Positions 8,747-18,098 of a DNA stretch of 64,000 bases are shown here, one piece after another. This DNA comes from Aliamphritea ceti (GTDB taxonomy: Bacteria; Pseudomonadota; Gammaproteobacteria; Pseudomonadales; Balneatricaceae), in NCBI RefSeq assembly GCF_024347215.1, contig NZ_AP025282.1, forward strand, positions 2,914,001 to 2,978,000, read 5' to 3'. Position numbers and translations under genes: made by a program. How positions within the stretch are numbered: the first letter of the stretch is position 1; every line of letters starts with the position of its first letter. The notes under the pieces are model-generated. The model saw only the letters and a program-made list of their open reading frames with translations, was not told the origin of the DNA and did not search any database.

Positions 8747-9027
8747 CACCCTTTTTGATTTTTTTAAAGAAATAAGTCAGTTAGCTAAGCCTGGCGCGCA
8801 TATATGTTTACTTCACAACCAGCAAAAACAAGAATTAGCCAAAAAATCATTATAAAAGCATCGTAGCTAATTCAATCACACGAATTTTTCAGGTTTGTTT
8901 CAGGGCATCACTGCAGCATACCTCAGTATTTGTGGCCGGGTTTAAAAATCAATACCATAGCTCATCAGGCTGATAACCCTCTCATATCGAAAGCATCCTC
9001 AGCTTTCTTATCTATAAGGACACCGTC

Positions 9028-11163
9028 ATGAACTGGAAGAAAGGCCTGCTGGTTGCAGTCTTTGCACTGGTAGTAATTGCATTCTTTATTTTCGACTTAG
9101 GCAGTTACCTCAATCTTAGCTATATAAAGTCACAGCAGTCCTCTCTGCAGACTTGGGTAGACAGCAACCTGTTACTTTCTGGCCTTGCCTTTATGGCTAT
9201 CTATATAGGTGTCACCGCCTTATCCCTACCCGGTGCAGCTGTTATGACGCTGGTTGCCGGCGCCGTATTCGGATTATTGTCAGGCCTGATTCTGGTTTCT
9301 TTCGCCAGCACCATAGGTGCTACCTGCTCATTTCTTATTGCCCGTTACCTGCTGAGAGAACCTCTCACCAATAAATTTAAATCGCATATAGAGCCTATTA
9401 ACCAGGGCATAGCAAAAGACGGCATGTTTTATCTGTTTACGCTACGTCTTGTGCCGCTGGTACCATTTTTTGTTATCAACCCGGTAATGGGACTAACAGG
9501 TATGCGTGCCAGAACCTTTTACTGGGTCAGCCAGCTTGGCATGTTGCCCGGCACAGCTGTATTCGTTAATGCCGGCACTCAACTCGGTGCGATCGAACAG
9601 GCAGGCGATATTTTATCGGCAGAGCTTATACTGTCTTTCTGCTTACTTGGCATATTCCCATGGATAGCTAAAGCAATAGTCGGCGGTATAAAAGCACGCC
9701 AGAAATACAAGCAATTCAATAAGCCCAAGAAGTTTGACACCAACATGGTGGTTATTGGCGCCGGTGCCGGCGGTTTAATCACGTCTTACATAGCCGCTGC
9801 TACAAAAGCAAAAGTAACCTTGATAGAAAAGCATAAAATGGGCGGGGATTGTCTGAATACAGGATGCGTTCCATCTAAAGCACTAATCCGCAGCACACAC
9901 TTTCTTGCTGACGTACGCGACGCAAACAAACTTGGTATCAAAAAGGCCGAAGTAGAATTTGATTTCGCAGACATTATGGCCAGAATCAAGCGGGTTATTA
10001 CCACCATTGAGCCTCATGATTCTGTTGAACGCTACCAATCTCTGGGCGTAGATTGCGAAACCGGTGAAGCAACCATCCGCTCACCATGGGAAGTAGAAGT
10101 TAATGGCAAGATAATTACGACACGCAACATTGTTGTAGCTACAGGAGCCCGCCCTTCTATCCCCAACATACCCGGTATCGAAAACCTTACACCATTAACA
10201 TCAGACACCATCTGGAACTTACAGCAGCGCCCGGATCGCCTCCTTGTCATAGGCGCTGGAGCCATTGGTTGCGAATTAGGTCAGTGCTTTGCCCGTTTAG
10301 GCAGCCAGGTATCTCTGGTGTATCGTAAGCCACAAGTACTTACTAATGAAGATCTGGACGCGGCTCGCGTCGTCGAAAACAGATTACTGGAAGACGGTGT
10401 CAACCTATGCGCAGAGCACTCCCCTGTGCGTTTTGAAAGCAACAGTAATACACATACACTGATCTGCAATCACATGGGCACTGAACGCCGCATCGAATTC
10501 GATCAACTACTTATAGCAACAGGCCGGACACCTAACCTGCACGGTTTCGGTCTTGATAACATTGGCCTGGTCAGCAAAGATCAAAAAAGCCTCGAAGTGG
10601 ATGAGTACCTGCGCACTGAGCTACCTAATGTATTTGCCTGCGGAGACGTTATAGGCCCCTTCCGGTTTACACATGCAGCCTCGCATCAGGCCTGGTACGC
10701 AGCTGTTAACGGCCTGTTCGGCCAGCTAAAACGTTTCAAAGTTGATTACAGCTTCATTCCATTTACTACTTACACCAGCCCGGAAGTCGCACGGATTGGT
10801 CTGAATGAGAAACAGGCTATCGACAAAGACATCCCTCACGAAGTCGTTAAGTATGACCTCGACGACTTAGACCGGGCTATTACCGATGAAGCAGCCTACG
10901 GCTTTGTGAAGGTATTGCTAAAGCCAGGCAGTGACAAAATCATTGGCGTAACACTGGTTGGCGAACATGCTGCAGAAATGCTGCCTGAATTTGCGCTCGC
11001 AATGAAAAACAATTTGGGACTAAATAAAATTCTCGGCACACTTCACGCTTACCCAACCATCAATGAGGCAAACCGCTTTGCTGCTGGCGTCTGGAAAAAA
11101 CGTCACGCGCCGCAAAAAACGCTGGCATGGCTGGAAAAATTCCATCGCTGGATGCGTGGCTAA
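9028..11163 (+). CDS. TVP38/TMEM64 membrane domain fused to a mercuric-reductase-like flavoprotein
   Basis: This 711-residue protein joins two usually separate units. Residues 1 to about 225 are a multi-pass membrane domain of the TVP38/TMEM64 (SNARE-associated) type, with the typical GAVFGLLSG and RLVPLVPFFVINPVMGL segments. From about 235 on comes a pyridine-nucleotide-disulfide oxidoreductase: FAD motif VIGAGAGG, redox disulfide GGDCLNTGCVPSK (C275, C280), NAD(P)H motif VIGAGAIG (about 405) and a dimerisation domain ending in HAYPTINEANR, whose His-Glu pair supports thiol chemistry. The substrate is unknown. No N-terminal metal-binding domain or C-terminal Cys pair for mercury is present, so it is unlikely to be a mercuric reductase. 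The start has AAGGA upstream. Confidence 0.9.
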   Translation: MNWKKGLLVAVFALVVIAFFIFDLGSYLNLSYIKSQQSSLQTWVDSNLLLSGLAFMAIYIGVTALSLPGAAVMTLVAGAVFGLLSGLILVSFASTIGATCSFLIARYLLREPLTNKFKSHIEPINQGIAKDGMFYLFTLRLVPLVPFFVINPVMGLTGMRARTFYWVSQLGMLPGTAVFVNAGTQLGAIEQAGDILSAELILSFCLLGIFPWIAKAIVGGIKARQKYKQFNKPKKFDTNMVVIGAGAGGLITSYIAAATKAKVTLIEKHKMGGDCLNTGCVPSKALIRSTHFLADVRDANKLGIKKAEVEFDFADIMARIKRVITTIEPHDSVERYQSLGVDCETGEATIRSPWEVEVNGKIITTRNIVVATGARPSIPNIPGIENLTPLTSDTIWNLQQRPDRLLVIGAGAIGCELGQCFARLGSQVSLVYRKPQVLTNEDLDAARVVENRLLEDGVNLCAEHSPVRFESNSNTHTLICNHMGTERRIEFDQLLIATGRTPNLHGFGLDNIGLVSKDQKSLEVDEYLRTELPNVFACGDVIGPFRFTHAASHQAWYAAVNGLFGQLKRFKVDYSFIPFTTYTSPEVARIGLNEKQAIDKDIPHEVVKYDLDDLDRAITDEAAYGFVKVLLKPGSDKIIGVTLVGEHAAEMLPEFALAMKNNLGLNKILGTLHAYPTINEANRFAAGVWKKRHAPQKTLAWLEKFHRWMRG

Positions 11164-11180
11164 CTCTTAGCTATTGCAAC

Positions 11181-11207
11181 CCGCCCTTGATCAGCACTTA
11201 AGGGCGG
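11181..11207 (+). terminator. Inverted repeat, possible terminator
   Basis: CCGCCCTT, 11-base loop, AAGGGCGG, starting 18 bases after the stop codon. The following bases (CTTACCTCTCC) are pyrimidine-rich but lack a clean T run, so termination may be weak. The rest of the gap to 11555 shows only a candidate promoter. Confidence 0.5.
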
Positions 11208-11478
11208 CTTACCTCTCCTATCTTTCGCCAATCCCTGAAAAGCTAATGACTACTTAAGACTTTTAGCCATCAATTCCAAACTAAAGATAGACAGTAGGAA
11301 CTTCAGCTTCTTCAAGCTCAATCATGAAACCCGCTCATACACAACAGAACCTGCTAGTCTTCAACATAATGAGTAACAGGCTGACATTAAGCGGTTGTTT
11401 CTGAGCTACCATTAGGCCAGTATGCTAGAAACGCACGGACGCAAACTAATACCCATTAGTCTTAGTTTTGGTTCAATA

Positions 11479-11507
11479 TTGAGTTCAGTTATCGCCTAAG
11501 TTATTAA
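11479..11507 (+). promoter_or_regulatory. Candidate promoter of the PAS-GGDEF-EAL gene
   Basis: TTGAGT, 17-base spacer, TATTAA, about 50 bases before the start codon. Each box matches the sigma-70 consensus at four or more of six bases. Confidence 0.4.
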
Positions 11508-11555
11508 TTGTATGGCACAAGAACTCGGTTCATTGATACTGAGTAGGTATATTTT

Positions 11556-13961
11556 GTGATTTCAAATAAGTCTCAGATGTCCGGCATAACTGGGCTGAGT
11601 AAAAGAATACTTTTTTACATTCTGATCTGCAGCTCCTCAGTTACCCTGATACTGACGGGCCTTGAGCTGTATTTCGAATATCGAATAGACGTGAATCTGC
11701 TTGAACAACGCTTCAAGTCGATCGAAGTCAGCTACCTGCCGAGCCTGAGCGAAAATATCTGGCTGTTTAATACCGATGTCGTCGAATCCCAGATTCGTGG
11801 TATCTATAACCTTAATGACGTTATTTACGTCAGCATTGTCGACGAAACCAACACCATAGTTAATGCCATCGGCGATAAACAAGCAAAACACATCATCTCC
11901 CAGACTTATCCAATTGTGCGTGAACAACAGGGCACAATTAATCAGCTGGGTCATATCGAAGTATGGGCAACACTGGATAACATTTATGCCAGCTTACGCA
12001 ATCGCCTGGCTGTCATCTTACTTGGCCAAGGTGTTAAAACATTTTTGGTGTCCTTCCTTATTCTGCTGATAATTTTCAAGATCATCACCAGCAGAGTTTC
12101 ACGCATATCCCAGCTGGTCAGCAGCATTGATCTGTCGGACAACCAGGAACATCAGACTGAACTGTCCGTTCACAAAGCCATAGCACGACCTAACAAGCCA
12201 CATGATGAGCTTGATGAACTTGCCCAGACGATCGACTCTATGCACGGTAAAGTACGTCAGCTTTATGTACAAAGCGATGAACAGCGCCGCAAGTTAAGCA
12301 CAATCTTCGAAGGCTCCCACGACGCCATTCTCATCATTGACCTGACCAATAACAGCGTTATCGATTTCAACAGTAAAGCCTGTGACATGCTTAACTTTTC
12401 AGCCGAACAGCTGAGAAACCTGTCTTTCTACGCGCTCTACAGCGGTGCACATAATCACATTCGCAATTTTCTTGATGATACACAGCGTACCGGCTGGAAC
12501 ATTAAAGAACTGACGTTCAAATCCCGCCTTGGCAATCTGATTCCAACCGAAACATCAGCCTCGATTATCGAGATTAATGATCAGCCTCATCTACTCACTA
12601 TTTGCCGGGATATTCGGGAGCGTAAGCAACACGAAGCCAAAATAGACAAAATCACGAACTTCGATCAGCTAACCTCCCTGCCCAACCGGGTACTGATGCG
12701 TGACCGTATAAACCAGACCATTATCCGTAACCAGTCTGCACCTAACCGTTACGCTATTATGATTATCGACATCGATAATTTTAAGAGCATTAATGACACT
12801 CTGGGCCAGGGTAACGGCGACTTACTTATTAAAGCCACCGCTAACATTATCCAGTCAATCGTGCCAAAAAGTGATTCACTCGGACGCCTTAGCTCAGATG
12901 AATTCCTGCTGCTGGCTGAGCTGCCTGAGTCAGATATCAGTATTGCCCGAAAAATAACCGCAAAACTGGCAGAACAAATACGTCAGGCATTCGACGAAAC
13001 TATGCTGGTTGCAGGCTCACTGATTAAAGTATCAGTCAGCATCGGCTGTGCCATGCTGGGCGATGACGGTAAGAGTTTTGATGAACTGCTACGCCACACA
13101 GATTTAGCGCTCTGTAAGGCAAAAGCTGACGGACGCGACAGAGTCGTGTTCTTCAGTCCGGGCATGGACGCAGAAGCCAATCAGAAATTGATTCTTAAAA
13201 CAGCTCTTCACCGCGCGCTTAAAGCTAAAGAATTCGTATTGTTTTACCAGCCAATCATTGACCTGGATACCCGTCAGACGGTGTCTGTTGAATGTCTCTT
13301 ACGCTGGCAGACTCCTGATGGCAACATGATCTCACCGGCTGAGTTTATTCCCGAACTGGTATCCAGCGGATTAATCCTTGATGTCGGCGCCTGGGTTATT
13401 GAAGAAGCCTGCAGCAATATGGCAAAGCTTGATGAACAGGTACCTATTGCAGTCAACGTCAGCCCCTGCCAGCTCGAATCAGATGATATTATCATCCATG
13501 TTGAGCAGGTATTGAACGAAACAGGCCTGGCGCCTGAAATGCTTGTAATTGAGGTCACTGAAGATCTGATTATTCAGGATAAAGGCTGGGCAATCGAACG
13601 TCTCAACAGGCTCAGTAAAATGGGCGTTAAAATAGCACTTGATGATTTTGGTACTGGCTATTCATCCCTGTCTTATCTGAAGATACTACCGGTTGATAAA
13701 CTGAAAATTGATCAGAGCTTTGTGCGCGACATGCTTACCGATCCTGAAGACTCAGCCATTGTTGCAACCATCATTTCAATCGCAAAAACTCTCAAACTTG
13801 ATCTGATTGCTGAAGGCGTTGAAACTGAACTACAGGCCCAACACTTGCGACATCTGGGCTGTGCAAAGGCGCAAGGCTATCTTTACCAGAAGCCACAGGG
13901 CAACCTGACAAAAAGCATTCATTATCGGGAAGATAAGCTGGAAAAGATAAGCGGCCTTTAA
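11556..13961 (+). CDS. Membrane PAS-GGDEF-EAL protein, probable cyclic-di-GMP phosphodiesterase
   Basis: 801 residues: a transmembrane helix (about 17-39), a periplasmic region of about 100 residues, a second helix (about 150-175), a HAMP-like linker, a PAS domain (about 245-365), a GGDEF domain (about 370-530) and an EAL domain (about 545-795). The GGDEF loop is degenerate (LSSDEF near residue 445), so cyclase activity is doubtful. The EAL domain reads VECLLRW instead of VEALLRW but keeps the metal-binding and catalytic set (NVSP, EVTED, ALDDFGTGYSS, KLKID, EGVE, QGY), so hydrolysis of c-di-GMP is likely, perhaps with GTP sensed by the GGDEF part. The start is GTG at 11556; ATG at 11577 is possible. 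Confidence 0.9.
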   Translation: MISNKSQMSGITGLSKRILFYILICSSSVTLILTGLELYFEYRIDVNLLEQRFKSIEVSYLPSLSENIWLFNTDVVESQIRGIYNLNDVIYVSIVDETNTIVNAIGDKQAKHIISQTYPIVREQQGTINQLGHIEVWATLDNIYASLRNRLAVILLGQGVKTFLVSFLILLIIFKIITSRVSRISQLVSSIDLSDNQEHQTELSVHKAIARPNKPHDELDELAQTIDSMHGKVRQLYVQSDEQRRKLSTIFEGSHDAILIIDLTNNSVIDFNSKACDMLNFSAEQLRNLSFYALYSGAHNHIRNFLDDTQRTGWNIKELTFKSRLGNLIPTETSASIIEINDQPHLLTICRDIRERKQHEAKIDKITNFDQLTSLPNRVLMRDRINQTIIRNQSAPNRYAIMIIDIDNFKSINDTLGQGNGDLLIKATANIIQSIVPKSDSLGRLSSDEFLLLAELPESDISIARKITAKLAEQIRQAFDETMLVAGSLIKVSVSIGCAMLGDDGKSFDELLRHTDLALCKAKADGRDRVVFFSPGMDAEANQKLILKTALHRALKAKEFVLFYQPIIDLDTRQTVSVECLLRWQTPDGNMISPAEFIPELVSSGLILDVGAWVIEEACSNMAKLDEQVPIAVNVSPCQLESDDIIIHVEQVLNETGLAPEMLVIEVTEDLIIQDKGWAIERLNRLSKMGVKIALDDFGTGYSSLSYLKILPVDKLKIDQSFVRDMLTDPEDSAIVATIISIAKTLKLDLIAEGVETELQAQHLRHLGCAKAQGYLYQKPQGNLTKSIHYREDKLEKISGL

Positions 13962-14006
13962 TGCGTAACTGATTTAACAGTTAAGCCGCTTACTGAAAAT
14001 CACACC

Positions 14007-14735
14007 CTACCGAAACAACCGCAACCTTAACAAATACATCCACTCAGGCCAGGCCTGCTTCAGCCAAAGATACTGGTATTTAAAGGTCAGACTCAGCCAG
14101 CCATGCGAGGCATATTTACGGGCACTTGTTGGTAATGCCAGCCCCGTAGACCGCAGCCTCATTCCTGCCTGCCGGGCATACCAAACCAATAAATGATCTT
14201 CCCCGTACGCAACATTTTCGGGATAGCCACCCAGCTGCAAAAAACTCTCACGTAACAGACAAAAAGCCTGGTCACCAAACGGCACTCCAAGACAAACAGA
14301 TCGAAAGTTCGCCCCCCACTGATTCAACCGCATAGGCCCGGCACCATCATCCTCAAATGCTAGAGGAAAATAGTGCAGCCCGTCAGCGTTTTGCAGAATC
14401 CGCTCGCTTAACCGCCATAGGTGCCCTAATCCCACATTAGAATCCAAATGCAGAAACCAGACAAACTCTCCACTGGCTGCTAAAACTCCAGCATTCATCT
14501 GTTTTGCTCTACCAGCCTCAGCGCACAAAACAGTCGCGGACTCCTGCTCTGCAAGCTGCTCGCGCAAATGCAACGACTCTTCACAAAATACTAAAATTAA
14601 CTCCCAACCTTGTAACTGCAGAGCAAGCCGGCGATCACTCTTAAGCGCCTGTATCAAATCAGCAGGTAAACCGCCCAATTTTTGTTCTGCAGGCCCTACC
14701 GGTATCACAATAGAAAGACTAGACACAGAAAACAC
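14007..14735 (-). CDS. Family 2 glycosyltransferase of the radical-SAM-associated type
   Basis: 242 residues with a GT-A fold: LSIVIPVGPAE at the N-terminus, then AGRAKQMNAGVLAASGE and the nucleotide/metal motif FLHLDSN. The QMNAG signature is characteristic of the small family named 'transferase 2, rSAM/selenodomain-associated'. A QxxRW acceptor motif is not obvious. The donor and acceptor are unknown. It is the last gene of a three-gene operon and starts 11 bases after the radical SAM stop. A GTG at 14726 has better ribosome-binding spacing than the GTG at 14735. The product is probably a cytoplasmic or membrane-peripheral enzyme. Confidence 0.8.
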   Translation of the reverse strand: MFSVSSLSIVIPVGPAEQKLGGLPADLIQALKSDRRLALQLQGWELILVFCEESLHLREQLAEQESATVLCAEAGRAKQMNAGVLAASGEFVWFLHLDSNVGLGHLWRLSERILQNADGLHYFPLAFEDDGAGPMRLNQWGANFRSVCLGVPFGDQAFCLLRESFLQLGGYPENVAYGEDHLLVWYARQAGMRLRSTGLALPTSARKYASHGWLSLTFKYQYLWLKQAWPEWMYLLRLRLFR

Positions 14736-14746
14736 CTGCTGAGCTG

Positions 14747-15658
14747 TCAGGCTTCACTGCAGGATGAACCATACTTAAAACAACTAAAGCAGCGGTGATG
14801 GCGCATACTGATTTTCTGCTCTAGTGCCGCCGCTAAATCATCGCCCAAATCATACTCGGCATCATCATCCACCAGCGTACACGCATAAACCCTCATACGA
14901 CCTTTTTGCTTAACCAACATTTTACTGAAAGCACACATAAAGCTACGTCGTGTATCTTCGGTATGATATTCAGTCATACAACTGGTCGTAATATCCGGAC
15001 CATGCCCCATACTCCCTGGTGGCAAAAAATCAGGAAAGGCAACAAACTTAAGATCTGCAGGCAAACCATATTCCAGCAGCACATCCCGATATAATTGCTC
15101 CACCACAGCAGTGTCTTCACCATCCGCCATATGACGAGCCAGTGAAACACCGAAACCGCGTTCGTGAAGCATTCTCATACCCACCAAAGCACTGGCAAAC
15201 ATACCTTCACCACGGCCCTGATCATGCACAGCCTCATCTGGCGAATCGATACTTACCCTGAAACTCACTGGATATTTCGCATCATGTAAAACATCTAATT
15301 GCTCTATTCGTTTTTGCAGTGCCTCAGTACCATTGGTCAACACTAAACAAGGCGCATGCTGAGCGGCAGCCTGGAGTATTTTCACCAGATCTTTGGCTAA
15401 AAAAGGCTCTCCACCGGTAAAAGAAAACTGCTGTACTCCCAGCTCTACCGCCTGTTCAATATACGGCTGCGCATCAACAAGTTTTATTAACTCAAGACGC
15501 TTATCACCAGGTCCGGAGCCCTCAAGACAAAAATCACAACTTAAATTACAGGCGGTACCCGTATGAAACCACAGCTCTTTAAGCTCATGCGGTGCGATAT
15601 AACCCCGTGCAGTACCACTTTCAGTCTGATACCAACTACGACTGCGAATTATCTCCAT
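14747..15658 (-). CDS. Radical SAM enzyme with C-terminal cysteine cluster
   Basis: 303 residues. The [4Fe-4S]-SAM cluster motif is CNLSCDFC near residue 37, and the SAM-binding FTGGEPF follows near residue 80. The C-terminus carries extra cysteines (ACTLV, then CFSCFKYGSSC), like SPASM/twitch domains that hold auxiliary Fe-S clusters. The substrate is unknown. It sits between two glycosyltransferase-like genes and overlaps the upstream one by 10 bases, so translation is coupled. GAGGAG precedes the ATG. The context suggests modification of a sugar, nucleotide or glycan; a peptide substrate cannot be excluded, but no precursor-peptide gene is visible nearby. Confidence 0.88.
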   Translation of the reverse strand: MEIIRSRSWYQTESGTARGYIAPHELKELWFHTGTACNLSCDFCLEGSGPGDKRLELIKLVDAQPYIEQAVELGVQQFSFTGGEPFLAKDLVKILQAAAQHAPCLVLTNGTEALQKRIEQLDVLHDAKYPVSFRVSIDSPDEAVHDQGRGEGMFASALVGMRMLHERGFGVSLARHMADGEDTAVVEQLYRDVLLEYGLPADLKFVAFPDFLPPGSMGHGPDITTSCMTEYHTEDTRRSFMCAFSKMLVKQKGRMRVYACTLVDDDAEYDLGDDLAAALEQKISMRHHRCFSCFKYGSSCSEA

Positions 15659-16332
15659 CCGTCATGCTCCTCCAGCAATTGATTGGTTATCCGCAACAAG
15701 GTTTGGCGCGCTGGCCGCGGATCATCTCGTAAACTTTTCTGTATGCGCTGCAAGTCGGTTATCTGATCAATATCATAACAAGCGTCTGAATAACCAACCG
15801 AAAAGCCAGCTTGTTCAGCCTGATCACTCAGTCCAGCTCCTAACTGCTCAGTACTCCAGGGCAGGCTTTCAAGTGCCCCCCAACCAACTGATGAAGCCAT
15901 TGCAGTAACACCGCCATCAGCTGCTGGCGTTAGTACTACATCAAACTCATTTATCAATCTCGCTAAATCAGCATAAAAACTTTGCGTATGCTCAGGCGCA
16001 TCACTACCAACATAAACAATCCTGCTCTGCCCCTGGCTGCGCAGATATTTATCGACTGCAAGAATACGCTCACCCAGATTACCTTCAGACTGCGGAACAA
16101 CCTGATAGTTTCCATCAGCCAGCTCAGCTGCCCAAAGCGCATCAGCCTTACTTGCTGGCGATAAGACAACCTTTCCCGGCCATCGCGCTGCATCTTCCAA
16201 CACACAATTAAGTAATGCCTCTGCAACAGTTAGAGCCGCTGGTAGACCTACACTGGCAGCCAGGCGTTGCTTACCCTGCCCTAAGGCCGGGCGCTTACAA
16301 AAAATGACTAAGCTAATATCCTTTGCGAACAA
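15649..16332 (-). CDS. GT-A-fold transferase of the DUF2064 / radical-SAM-associated type
   Basis: About 227 residues resembling the family named 'transferase 1, rSAM/selenodomain-associated': LVIFCKRPALGQGKQRL near the N-terminus (usually FAKxPxPGxVKTRL), then YVGSDAPE and PAADGGVTAM, corresponding to nucleotide-sugar-binding loops. These motifs are recognisable but drifted, notably the basic residues after KQ. The open frame reaches a GTG at 16350, but that codon abuts the cysS terminator. TTG at 16332 with GGAG six bases upstream is the better start. It is first in the operon with the radical SAM enzyme and the second glycosyltransferase. Confidence 0.78.
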   Translation of the reverse strand: MFAKDISLVIFCKRPALGQGKQRLAASVGLPAALTVAEALLNCVLEDAARWPGKVVLSPASKADALWAAELADGNYQVVPQSEGNLGERILAVDKYLRSQGQSRIVYVGSDAPEHTQSFYADLARLINEFDVVLTPAADGGVTAMASSVGWGALESLPWSTEQLGAGLSDQAEQAGFSVGYSDACYDIDQITDLQRIQKSLRDDPRPARQTLLRITNQLLEEHDGWR

Positions 16333-16349
16333 GCGGTACTCCAGATACA

Positions 16350-16378
16350 CAAAAGGCAGAGGGGTTAGCTCTGCCTTT
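16350..16378 (-). terminator. Terminator after cysS
   Basis: AAAGGCAGAG, loop CTAACCC, CTCTGCCTTTT on the minus strand. It separates cysS from the radical SAM operon. That operon must therefore have its own promoter, overlapping this site, or rely on readthrough. Confidence 0.85.
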
Positions 16379-16442
16379 ATTATTAACTTACAGCTGGTAA
16401 CTCACAGCTTTTAACTTACAACTATTAATATACAGGGATTAA

Positions 16443-17828
16443 TTAACTTTCACGGAACCAGCTAGTGCCTTCCCGGGAATCCTTGAGAATTATTCCCTGA
16501 GCAGCTAACTCATCCCGAATTCGATCTGACTCAGCGTAATCTTTATTAGCCTTAGCATCTGCACGCTGCTGAATCATCCCCTCAATTGCCGCATTGTCCA
16601 GCTCACCTTCTTTTGCCTCACCCTGAAGGAACTCAGCCGGATTTTGCTGCAACAATCCCAGCACTCCACCTAACTGCTTCAACTGGCCAGCTAAAGCTGC
16701 AGCCTTAGCCAGATTTTCGCGCTTCGCGGTATTCAGCTCATTTACCAGCTCGAACATAACAGCAAAAGCCTGTGGCGTATTGAAGTCATCATCCATTGCG
16801 GCATTAAAGCGCTGCTGGTAGTCGTTATCTGTTTCCGGCTCAGAGACCACTATATCGTTCAGTGCCTGATAGAAGCGGTCCAGCTTACTGCGGGCTTCTT
16901 TCAGGCTTTCTTCTGAATAATCAATGTAACTGCGGTAATGCACTGAAGACAGGAACATCCGTACCACTTCTGCATCGTACTTTTCCAGCACATCGCGAAT
17001 AGTAAAGAAGTTACCCAATGACTTAGACATCTTCTCAGAGTTAACCCGTACAGCTCCGGCATGCATCCAGGTATTAACGTACTTCACACCATTAGCTGCT
17101 TCAGACTGGGCAATTTCATTCTCGTGGTGCGGGAATGGCAAATCAGGACCACCACCGTGAATATCAAAAGTATCACCCAGGCAGCATTTGGACATTGCCG
17201 AACACTCAATATGCCAGCCAGGACGGCCCGCACCCCAGGGAGATTCCCAGCTCACTTCACCTTCTTTTGCACCCTTCCAGAGCACAAAATCCAGCGGGCT
17301 TTCTTTAGCATCATTAACTTCGATACGGGCACCAGAGCGCAGCTCATCGACATTCTTATTAGTGAGCTGGCCATAGGTTGCAAACTTTTCAACCCGGTAA
17401 TACACATCACCATTGCCTGCAGGATATGCAAAGCCTTTTTCTATCAGAGTCCGGATTAATTCCTGAATACTATCGATGTGTGCTGTTGCTTTTGGCTCCT
17501 GAGAAGGACGAAGCACATTCAGCTTTGCTTCGTCTTCATGCATAGCCGAAATCATTCGCTCAGACAACTCAATGGCTGCTTCGCCATTATCAGCAGCCCG
17601 GTTTATGATCTTGTCATCAACGTCGGTGATGTTACGCACATACTCAACATCCCAGCCACGCGACCGCAGGTAACGGGTAATCAAATCAAATGACACCATC
17701 ACCCGGGCGTGACCGATGTGACAGTAATCGTAAACTGTCATGCCACAGACATACATCTTGATCTTGCCTGCTTCAATCGGTTGAAAAGGAGCTTTCTCTT
17801 TCGTCAGGGTGTTATAGATTTGTAGCAT
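16443..17828 (-). CDS. cysS: Cysteinyl-tRNA synthetase
   Basis: A class I synthetase of 461 residues that charges tRNA-Cys. It shows the zinc/substrate Cys in MYVCGMTVYD (about residue 28), the HIGH motif (HIGHARVMVSFD, about 37) and the KMSKS motif (EKMSKSLGNF, about 266). Further zinc ligands are visible in HIECSAM and HHENEIAQSEA. Length and order match the family. It is a single gene with a strong terminator downstream. Confidence 0.98.
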   Translation of the reverse strand: MLQIYNTLTKEKAPFQPIEAGKIKMYVCGMTVYDYCHIGHARVMVSFDLITRYLRSRGWDVEYVRNITDVDDKIINRAADNGEAAIELSERMISAMHEDEAKLNVLRPSQEPKATAHIDSIQELIRTLIEKGFAYPAGNGDVYYRVEKFATYGQLTNKNVDELRSGARIEVNDAKESPLDFVLWKGAKEGEVSWESPWGAGRPGWHIECSAMSKCCLGDTFDIHGGGPDLPFPHHENEIAQSEAANGVKYVNTWMHAGAVRVNSEKMSKSLGNFFTIRDVLEKYDAEVVRMFLSSVHYRSYIDYSEESLKEARSKLDRFYQALNDIVVSEPETDNDYQQRFNAAMDDDFNTPQAFAVMFELVNELNTAKRENLAKAAALAGQLKQLGGVLGLLQQNPAEFLQGEAKEGELDNAAIEGMIQQRADAKANKDYAESDRIRDELAAQGIILKDSREGTSWFRES

Positions 17829-18030
17829 TTGATTTCGCTTATAACTAGACAGTTGAAATTGAGCTAAACATTATAAAGAAAATTAACCGCTGTGCACCTG
17901 ATTAGCATTATTTCTTTACACCCAGATCAAACACTTGCATGCGCTACTAAGCTTTTATCATCAACCTAACTATTAGTTAGTACCCAATACGAAAACTCTA
18001 TCAAAAATGATTAAGCTGAATGAAGTTCAA

Positions 18031-18060
18031 TTGCAAAACGTTCTCACTTACAAATATAAT
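18031..18060 (+). promoter_or_regulatory. Promoter upstream of the Cys-rich ORF and ftnA
   Basis: TTGCAA, 18-base spacer, TATAAT. The predicted transcript starts near 18067, about 32 bases before the TTG start of the short Cys-rich ORF. A second TATAAT at 18262-18267, overlapping that ORF's stop, may serve ftnA alone. Confidence 0.65.
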
Positions 18061-18098
18061 CCCGGCTTCAGTATATTGCGCTCAATCAGGTACGCACT

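Noticed and set aside
8631..8855. Plus-strand 74-codon frame over the tRNA leader
   Set aside because: It crosses the tRNA promoter on the other strand; conserved stable-RNA leaders often give such spurious frames.
9028..11163. Mercuric reductase
   Set aside because: The core resembles MerA, but the C-terminal Cys pair and other mer genes are missing, and the N-terminus is a membrane domain.
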